From: Planctomycetaceae bacterium
GTDB lineage: Bacteria; Planctomycetota; Planctomycetia; Pirellulales; UBA1268
Direction of reading: 5' to 3'
NCBI GenBank assembly: GCA_005789975.1
Contig: SXWC01000148.1
Coordinates: 1-7,918 of the forward strand
Length of the DNA: 7,918 nucleotides
Positions within the stretch are counted from its first letter, which is position 1; each line of letters starts with the position of its first letter. Below are positions 1 to 4,740 of this stretch, piece after piece. The notes under the pieces are model-generated. The model was given only the letters and a program-made list of their open reading frames with translations, was not told the DNA's origin and made no database searches. A program made the translations under genes and the position numbers.

Positions 1-627
1 TCCGGTGAGATCGACGGGCAGGGCCCCGGCCGAGTGGGCGAGATCCCAGATCGTCAGCGCGCCGCACTCATGGGCGCGGGCCGTCAGCGCCCGCATGTCG
101 TGGCGGCGCGCCGTCCTGTAATCGACCTCGGTCAGCAGCGTGAAGGCGACGCGCTCGTCGATCGCGTCCATCACCTCTTCCGGCGCGACGATCTCCAGCG
201 TGTAGCCATTATCGACGAGGTCGCGGAAACCCGCGGCCACGTAGAGATCGGAGGGGAAGTTGCCGTCGTCCGAGAGGATGACGCGGCGCGAGGGGGCGAG
301 CTTCGCGGCGGCTCCGACGAGCTTGAAGAGGTTCGCGGAGATGGTGTCGCCCGCGATGACGCTCCCCGCCGGCGCGCCGATCAGGCGGGCGATCCGGTCA
401 CCCGCCCGACGCGGCAGCGTGAGCCAGCCGTGCTCGTTCCAGGATCGGATCAGTGCCCCGCCCCATTGCCGCTCCACCACGTCGCGGATGCGTTCCGGGA
501 CGTGACGAGGCAGCGCGCCGAGGGACTTGCCGTCGAGGTAGATCAGCCCCGCGGGGATGGCGAAGGCGGCGCGCTTCGGGGCGAGGGGATCGGCGCGATC
601 GAGTGACACGCACGCGGATCGGTCCAT
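1..627 (-). CDS. kynU: Kynureninase, N-terminal 209 residues (runs off window start)
   Basis: PLP-dependent hydrolase that cleaves L-kynurenine to anthranilate and alanine in cytosolic tryptophan catabolism. I translated the - strand by hand from ATG at 627; the frame stays open to base 1, so the C-terminal half, including the PLP lysine, lies outside. Visible family signatures: LDRADPLAPKRAAFAIP at 9-25, YLDGKSLGALP at 30-40 (usual form YLDGNSLG), GDTISANLFK at 93-102 in the PLP-phosphate region, NFPSDLY at 123-129, EVDYRT at 167-172, HDM at 176-178, and DLAHSAGALPVDL at 195-207, whose Asp contacts the PLP ring nitrogen. The family is about 400-430 residues, so roughly half is present. A weak GAGAGGGA lies 10 bases before the ATG. 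It follows the GH130 gene on the same strand after 111 bases, so it may have its own promoter. No stop or frameshift is seen. The Asn-to-Lys change in the YLDG motif is the only oddity. Confidence 0.93.
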   Translation of the reverse strand, partial: MDRSACVSLDRADPLAPKRAAFAIPAGLIYLDGKSLGALPRHVPERIRDVVERQWGGALIRSWNEHGWLTLPRRAGDRIARLIGAPAGSVIAGDTISANLFKLVGAAAKLAPSRRVILSDDGNFPSDLYVAAGFRDLVDNGYTLEIVAPEEVMDAIDERVAFTLLTEVDYRTARRHDMRALTARAHECGALTIWDLAHSAGALPVDLTG

Positions 628-738
628 CGGCTGGGGTTCCCTCTCGGGCGGACGCGCCCGGCCTGTTGCGAAGGCCGTGCGGGCGGGACGGCTGGACCGC
701 TGCCGACATCGTAGCCGGAACGCGGCCCGTCGCGGGGA
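628..738 (-). other. Intergenic gap between GH130 gene and kynureninase
   Basis: This 111-base gap has two weak signals. A TACGAT box (read on -, 708-713) could be a -10 for kynureninase with a leader of roughly 75 bases, but no good -35 stands upstream. A 6-bp stem at 659-664/672-677 with a 7-base loop could be a small hairpin, but there is no T-run after it on either strand. I do not call a terminator here, so read-through from the GH130 gene into kynureninase cannot be excluded. Confidence 0.35.
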
Positions 739-2196
739 TCAGGCCCGGTCGGCCGTCAGCGCACGGAGCACGTCGGCGAGGGGAACCGTGGCGAACGACG
801 TCGCGTAATCGCTCATCGAGTAGGGGATCACGAGCAGGCCCCCGTGCACTCCGGCCCCGCAGCTGTAGACGACGTTGGGCACGTACCCGCTGCGCTCGTT
901 CTCGAGCGGCGAGAGCAGCGGTTCGTGGAGGCGGCCGATGACCTTCGCCGGATCGTCGCGGTCGAGGAGCACGGCACCGATCGAATACGTCCGCATCGGG
1001 CCCACGCCGTGCGTGAGCACGAGCCAGCCGGCTGTCGTCTCGATCGGTGACCCGCAATTGCCGACCTGGACGTGCTCCCAGGCCTGCGTCGGCCGGAGGA
1101 GCAACCGGCGGGCGTGCCAGAAGTGGAGTCTGCCCGACTCCATCAGGTGGATGTTCTCGCCATCCTGGCGCGAGAGCATCACGTAGGATCCCCGGATGCG
1201 GCGTGGGAACAGCGCCATTCCCTTGTTGGCGATCTCCGGACCGTTGAGCGTGCTCATGCGGAAGCGGACGAAGTCGTCGGTCTCGACCAACTGGGGCAGC
1301 GTCACGTGACCGTCGAACGCCGTGTAGGTGGCACGGTAGTGGATCGAGCCGTCGTCCTCGACGAAACGCACGAAGCGGGCGTCCTCGATTCCGTTGGTCT
1401 CGGTGGGCGAGTAGGGGAAGAGCACGCGCTCGGAAATGTCGGACGCGGGGTCGCATTCGATCTCGTAGTTGGCCTTGGCGAGCGCCTCGATCGCGGCCGC
1501 GAGCGGGGCCCACTCCCGGATCCGTGACTGCTGGTGACTGCCGGTCGCCGTCAATGCGGCCTCGAGTTGCCCGAGCGTGAACCGTTCGCCGAGCACCTCG
1601 AAAACGGGATCGACGAACCCGTCGGTCACGCCGAGTTCGGCGAGCTTCTGCAGGAACAGGCCCTTGTCGTACGTGGCATTGGCGACCACACGGGGAGCGG
1701 TCACGAACCCGGTCGGTGGGCTGAGCGTGATGCTCCCCGCCGCATCCACGGTACCGGTGCGGAAGCCGACGCTCGACACGTGCCCCTCGCCCGTCGCGCG
1801 GAGGCTGAGGATGAAGCGGGCCGAGTGGGCGGGGAGTCCGCTCTGGTCCGGGTGCCAGATGAGCGAGGGATTGAAGAGCGCGGCGCTCTCGAGGGCGTAT
1901 TCCTGGGTGAAGTACGCGCCGATCAGCAGCCGGCGGTCGGGCGACACGGGGCGGTCGGTGAGCAGGTGGTGTGCGACCGCGCCGAACCGCTCCTCGAGGA
2001 AGTGGACGAGCCGCTGGTGCCGTCCGTGGAAGTCGGAGAGCACCCCGGTGAGCAGGGCGTGCACCTCGTCGTCGGAGAGCTGCATCACGCGGCCGATGAT
2101 GTGGATCGCGCGCTGCGGGCTCGGGGGTTCGAAGGGGCGGTAGAGCACCCGGGCGTTGTTGGGGCGCAGGAGGACGCCGGTCCGCGTGACGTTCAT
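739..2196 (-). CDS. GH130 family glycosidase/phosphorylase, long form (485 aa)
   Basis: GH130 enzymes cleave mannosides, mostly by phosphorolysis releasing mannose 1-phosphate, with some beta-1,2-mannosidase hydrolases. No signal peptide is visible, so it is probably cytosolic. Family landmarks: LFNPSLIWHPDQ at 107-118, SLRATGEG at 131-138, GIEDARF at 269-275 (equivalent of GxEDPR, which I believe holds the proposed catalytic Asp), ALFPRRIRGSYVMLSR at 328-343, GSPIETTAGWLVLTHGVG at 382-399, YSIGAVLLD at 404-412, GYVPNVVYSCG at 437-447 and YSMSD at 459-463. At 485 residues it exceeds typical members (about 330-400): there is a roughly 90-residue N-terminal extension and a mostly helical insert near 162-255. 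ATG at 2196 is preferred over GTG at 2211 because it forms an ATGA overlap with the glycosyltransferase stop; no Shine-Dalgarno is visible, consistent with translational coupling. Phosphorylase versus hydrolase, and the exact sugar, cannot be decided by eye. Confidence 0.9.
   Translation of the reverse strand: MNVTRTGVLLRPNNARVLYRPFEPPSPQRAIHIIGRVMQLSDDEVHALLTGVLSDFHGRHQRLVHFLEERFGAVAHHLLTDRPVSPDRRLLIGAYFTQEYALESAALFNPSLIWHPDQSGLPAHSARFILSLRATGEGHVSSVGFRTGTVDAAGSITLSPPTGFVTAPRVVANATYDKGLFLQKLAELGVTDGFVDPVFEVLGERFTLGQLEAALTATGSHQQSRIREWAPLAAAIEALAKANYEIECDPASDISERVLFPYSPTETNGIEDARFVRFVEDDGSIHYRATYTAFDGHVTLPQLVETDDFVRFRMSTLNGPEIANKGMALFPRRIRGSYVMLSRQDGENIHLMESGRLHFWHARRLLLRPTQAWEHVQVGNCGSPIETTAGWLVLTHGVGPMRTYSIGAVLLDRDDPAKVIGRLHEPLLSPLENERSGYVPNVVYSCGAGVHGGLLVIPYSMSDYATSFATVPLADVLRALTADRA
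2193..2196 (-). promoter_or_regulatory. ATGA stop/start overlap coupling glycosyltransferase and GH130
   Basis: The GH130 ATG (2196-2194) shares two bases with the TGA stop (2195-2193) of the glycosyltransferase. The 19 bases before the ATG contain no purine-rich ribosome binding site. A terminating ribosome re-initiating on the ATGA is the simplest explanation, which would fix the ratio of the two products. Confidence 0.85.
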
Positions 2197-4493
2197 GGAC
2201 GCGCACGGCACGTATCGGCGGTCCGCCCTCCACGCGGCGGCGTGGGCGACGCCGCGCTCTCGAGAAGCCGCATCTCGACGGTGGCGCCGAGGTAGGCGAG
2301 GGTCGACTCTGCCCCCTGATTGTCGTTCGTCCGATCCTCGAGGAGGCCGTCACGGCAGCCGCCGGTCCGTGGATCGCACAGTGCGGTGCCGAGCATGTTG
2401 TGTCCCAGGAACCATTCGAACGTGGTCCAGGCGCGGTCGACCCAGATCGGATCGCCGACGGCGCGGAACGCCTCGCGGCAGGCCGCGACCATCGCCTGGG
2501 CCTCGATCGGCTGCTGATCGAACGTGGCCGTGTCGCCCCCCTGCCTGGAGAACCCACGGCTCCCGACGGGGGAGAATCGTCCGGTATCCGATCGCTGCCG
2601 CTCACCGAGCCATTCAAGCGTCGCCAGGCCGACCTCCAGCGCCCGTGGATGGCGTCCATCTCGCCCGCTGCAGATCAACGCCTGGCAGAGACGCGCGTTC
2701 TCGTAGGCGAGGATGTCCTCGAACCAGTGCCACGATTCCGTGGCGATGCGGTCGTGGAGCCCGAGCAGCCGATCGGTCAGCGAACGTTCGGCGGCGCTCG
2801 CGTGCCGATCACCGGGGAACCGGCCGAGGTATTCGCGGAGACCGACGATCGCCAGCGCCCAGGCCCGCGGGCTGCTGGTGCCGATCACCGCCCTGACCGC
2901 CGGATCGAAGAAACGGGCGGCAAAGCGGCGCAGCCCGGCATGCCGGGTGCGTCCGATGCACGTCCCGAATGCCATGATCGCCCGCCCGAGGCAGTCGTCG
3001 GAGCCGCCCGTGTCGAGCCAGCGGCGGTCGTAGCCGAGGAAATTCCGGAAGCGGCCGTTTCCTGCGTCGTACGCGTGCCCGAGAAAGGCGGCGTACGTCG
3101 GCGTGGCGGCCTGCGTCGCATGTGACGTCAGGCCGAGCTCCTCGAGGTGCACCATCAGCGTCAGCGCGCGGGCGTTGTCGTCGGTGCAGTAGCCCTCCGA
3201 TCTGGCCGGGATGTCGAAGGTGGCATGTTGGAGGAGACCGGTGGCGTCCGTCAGTCGCCAGAGATGGTCGAGCACGAGCGCGGGCAGCGCGCGGCGGGCC
3301 GTCGCCGCGGCCGGCGCGGCGGCGTGACGACGGGTCTTGACGATGTGCCCCAGCCGGGTGGTGGCGAACGCTTCGGCGTACCGTTCGGCGACGTGCGGCC
3401 AGACCATCCCCCGGCCGAGCTCCCAGGCCCGCTGGCGGAGCGCCTCCCGCCGCGTTGGATCGGCGAGCAGCGTGCAGACCGCCTGGCCCAGGGCGGCCGG
3501 ATCGCGGAACGGCACGAGGACGCCGCGACCGTCGGCGAGGAGTTCCCGGGCGTGCCAGTAGGGTGTCGAGACGACCGCTTTCCCGCAGCCGAATGCGTAG
3601 GCGAGCGTTCCCGACGTGATCTGATCCTCGTTGAGGTAGGGGGTGACGTAGATGTCGGTCGCGGCAAGGAATTCGAGGAGGTCGGGAAGCGCGACGTAGC
3701 GGTCGTGGAAAACCACGTGTCGTTCGACGCCGAGTTCCCCGACCATCCGCTGGAGCGACTCACGGTAGGCCTCTCCCTCGTCGCGCACGAGGCGTGGGTG
3801 CGTGGCACCGACGACCAGGTAGACGACGTTCGGGTGGCGACGCACGATCTCCGGGAGGGCGATGATCATCTGCTCGATCCCCTTCCCCGGCGAGAGGAGG
3901 CCGAACGTGAGCAGGACGTCGGCATCCCCCAGTCCGAGTCGATCCTTGAAGGCTCGCGTTCCGGCGAACGCGGCCTCGGGAATCCCGTGTGGGATGACGT
4001 CGATGCGGTCGTCCGCCATCCCGTGGATCGCGCGCAGCAGATTGCGTCCCCGCTGTGTCATCACGGCGACGCGGGCGGAGAGATGGAGGATCTCGTCCAT
4101 CACGCGCCGTTGGTCGACCGTCGGCCGTGCCAGCACGGTGTGGAGGGTCGTGTGGACGGGCACCGGGAGCTCCCGGAGCAGATGGAGCACGTCACTTCCG
4201 GCCGCACCGCCGAAGATGCCGTATTCGTGCTGCAGCGAGACGACGTCCGCGTTGGCGATGGTGATCCACTCCGCGGCGCGGCGGTACGCGGCGGGATCGT
4301 CGAACGTGGCGGTCAACCGCACCTCGGGCGGGTAGACCAGCGGATCGTCGTCGATCGCGACGACATGACACTCGGTGGCCGGGAGCTGAGCGACGACTGC
4401 GGCACGGAGATCGTGCGTGAAGGTCGCCAGACCGCATTGGCGGGGAACGTAGTTGCCGACGAACGCGATGCGGTTGAGCGGCGGACGGCTCAT
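2193..4493 (-). CDS. GT4-type glycosyltransferase fused to a helical (alpha/alpha-barrel-like) C-terminal domain
   Basis: Predicted to transfer a sugar from a nucleotide donor, probably in the cytosol, since no signal peptide or membrane segment is seen. Residues 1 to about 385 are a GT-B fold of GT4 type: FVGNYVPRQCGLATFTHDL at 11-29 (acceptor-side glycine loop), SLQHEYGIFGG at 86-96, DVIPHGIP at 165-172, FGLLSPGKGIE at 197-207 and a donor-site block TPYLNEDQITSGTLAYAFG at 284-302. After an Ala-rich linker (391-400), residues about 401-745 form an all-helical domain with SEGYCTDDNARAL (432-444), WHWFEDILAYENARL (588-602), FDQQPIEAQAM (658-668) and GAESTLAYLGA (727-737). Repeated acidic and aromatic helix ends resemble (alpha/alpha)6 glycosidase or epimerase folds; its reaction is unknown. 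ATG at 4493 is chosen over earlier in-frame starts, such as ATG at 4508, because AGGAG lies 5 bases upstream and FVGNY follows directly. It overlaps the GH130 gene by 4 bases. Confidence 0.9.
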   Translation of the reverse strand: MSRPPLNRIAFVGNYVPRQCGLATFTHDLRAAVVAQLPATECHVVAIDDDPLVYPPEVRLTATFDDPAAYRRAAEWITIANADVVSLQHEYGIFGGAAGSDVLHLLRELPVPVHTTLHTVLARPTVDQRRVMDEILHLSARVAVMTQRGRNLLRAIHGMADDRIDVIPHGIPEAAFAGTRAFKDRLGLGDADVLLTFGLLSPGKGIEQMIIALPEIVRRHPNVVYLVVGATHPRLVRDEGEAYRESLQRMVGELGVERHVVFHDRYVALPDLLEFLAATDIYVTPYLNEDQITSGTLAYAFGCGKAVVSTPYWHARELLADGRGVLVPFRDPAALGQAVCTLLADPTRREALRQRAWELGRGMVWPHVAERYAEAFATTRLGHIVKTRRHAAAPAAATARRALPALVLDHLWRLTDATGLLQHATFDIPARSEGYCTDDNARALTLMVHLEELGLTSHATQAATPTYAAFLGHAYDAGNGRFRNFLGYDRRWLDTGGSDDCLGRAIMAFGTCIGRTRHAGLRRFAARFFDPAVRAVIGTSSPRAWALAIVGLREYLGRFPGDRHASAAERSLTDRLLGLHDRIATESWHWFEDILAYENARLCQALICSGRDGRHPRALEVGLATLEWLGERQRSDTGRFSPVGSRGFSRQGGDTATFDQQPIEAQAMVAACREAFRAVGDPIWVDRAWTTFEWFLGHNMLGTALCDPRTGGCRDGLLEDRTNDNQGAESTLAYLGATVEMRLLESAASPTPPRGGRTADTCRARP

Positions 4494-4498
4494 GGAAG

Positions 4499-4503
4499 CT
4501 CCT
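4499..4503 (-). promoter_or_regulatory. Ribosome binding site AGGAG of the glycosyltransferase
   Basis: AGGAG read on the - strand, 5 bases before ATG 4493. It decides the start codon. Four of its five bases (4500-4503) are inside the 3' arm of the 11-bp hairpin at 4500-4532, and the fifth can pair as a G-U wobble, so the site is predicted to be occluded when the hairpin forms. Confidence 0.8.
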
Positions 4504-4532
4504 GGCATGCGGGAATGGCATGCATGCCAGGA
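4500..4532 (-). repeat. 11-bp perfect inverted repeat / RNA hairpin covering the ribosome binding site
   Basis: Arms 4500-4510 and 4522-4532 are exact reverse complements (TCCTGGCATGC and GCATGCCAGGA on the + strand), with an 11-base loop. In the glycosyltransferase mRNA the 3' arm contains the Shine-Dalgarno. It could act as a translational switch, as a DNA operator, or both. No protein or ligand partner is evident from the sequence. Confidence 0.7.
4516..4529. repeat. 14-bp perfect palindrome TGGCATGCATGCCA
   Basis: This palindrome overlaps the loop and 5' arm of the hairpin at 4500-4532. The half-site TGGCATGC occurs at 4503-4510 and 4516-4523 in direct orientation (13-base period) and as GCATGCCA at 4522-4529 in reverse. 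Three half-sites next to a start codon suggest binding of a dimeric regulator, or an alternative RNA fold (5-bp stem, 4-base loop) that would free the ribosome binding site. Confidence 0.6.
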
Positions 4533-4558
4533 AAATGACCGCCGTCCTGCGACCCGTG

Positions 4559-4564
4559 ATTCTA
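4559..4564 (-). promoter_or_regulatory. Candidate -10 box TAGAAT for glycosyltransferase/GH130 operon
   Basis: TAGAAT on the - strand matches TATAAT at five of six positions. Transcription would start near 4552, giving a leader of about 60 bases that contains the whole hairpin. A -35 at 17-bp spacing (4582-4587, TCGCAC) is poor, so recognition may need an activator or a different sigma factor. Confidence 0.5.
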
Positions 4565-4567
4565 GAC

Positions 4568-4582
4568 CGGCGGCGTCCGCCG
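4568..4582. repeat. 15-bp inverted repeat in the promoter spacer (CGGCGG-3-CCGCCG)
   Basis: Perfect 6-bp arms at 4568-4573 and 4577-4582 around CGT. It lies immediately upstream of the candidate TAGAAT box, filling the -10/-35 spacer, where a bound repressor would block polymerase. GC-only arms are easily found by chance in this genome, so this is tentative. Confidence 0.35.
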
Positions 4583-4607
4583 TGCGAGTCTGCGGCCGGG
4601 GGCGGGC

Positions 4608-4660
4608 GAATCGGTCGCCGACGCGGCAACCGACACTGCTCGGCGAGTCGACGCCGATTC
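4608..4660. repeat. Nested inverted repeats upstream of the sulfatase promoter
   Basis: Outer arms GAATCGG (4608-4614) and CCGATTC (4654-4660), and inner arms TCGCCGA (4615-4621) and TCGGCGA (4640-4646), are each perfect 7-bp inverted repeats. The left arms are contiguous and the right arms are 7 bases apart, so as RNA they would form a 14-bp stem with one bulge. There is no T-run for a terminator. It may be a regulator site or chance. Confidence 0.3.
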
Positions 4661-4701
4661 CGGCGCGGAGATGTGGCGATCGAGTGTCGCTCCCTCCGTG
4701 G

Positions 4702-4707
4702 TAGAGT
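4702..4707 (+). promoter_or_regulatory. Candidate -10 box TAGAGT for the sulfatase
   Basis: TAGAGT, preceded by GG and followed by GCC, ends 33 bases before the sulfatase ATG and gives a short leader. A recognisable -35 is missing (TCGAGT at 4680-4685 is weak). The same GGTAGANTGC string recurs before the gene at 6342. Confidence 0.4.
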
Positions 4708-4727
4708 GCCGTCCTGCCCGATCCGCG

Positions 4728-4732
4728 AGGAG
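4728..4732 (+). promoter_or_regulatory. Ribosome binding site AGGAG of the sulfatase
   Basis: AGGAG stands 8 bases before ATG 4741. It supports that start, which also begins a good signal peptide. Confidence 0.75.
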
Positions 4733-4740
4733 ACGCCGCG

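Larger units (their letters stand above)
4494..4740. other. Divergent control region between glycosyltransferase and sulfatase
   Basis: This 247-base region carries the starts of both transcription units. Reading leftward: an inverted repeat, a TAGAAT box, a hairpin over the ribosome binding site, then the glycosyltransferase ATG. Reading rightward: a nested inverted repeat, a TAGAGT box, AGGAG, then the sulfatase ATG. No ORF inside it looks real. The individual elements are listed separately. Confidence 0.75.

Noticed and set aside
34..606. 190-residue + strand frame at the window start
   Set aside because: It is antisense to the kynureninase, whose - strand translation shows multiple family motifs.
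1534..2295. 253-residue open frame on the + strand over the GH130 gene
   Set aside because: Antisense shadow of the GH130 gene, with an Arg/Glu/Gly-rich composition and no ribosome binding site or motif.
398..2659. 753-residue open frame on the - strand
   Set aside because: It is very rich in Arg, Pro and Ala with no recognisable motif, and it runs across the GH130 gene, the kynureninase start and the end of the glycosyltransferase in another frame. All three of those carry clear family signatures.
4500..4532. The hairpin as an intrinsic terminator or riboswitch
   Set aside because: No T-run follows on the - strand; the ATG does. The leader of about 60 bases is too short for a known riboswitch aptamer plus this hairpin, and no aptamer consensus was recognised.
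3147..4538. 463-residue open frame on the + strand over the glycosyltransferase
   Set aside because: It is antisense to a well-conserved GT4 domain, charged and low in hydrophobic core residues, with no motif recognised.
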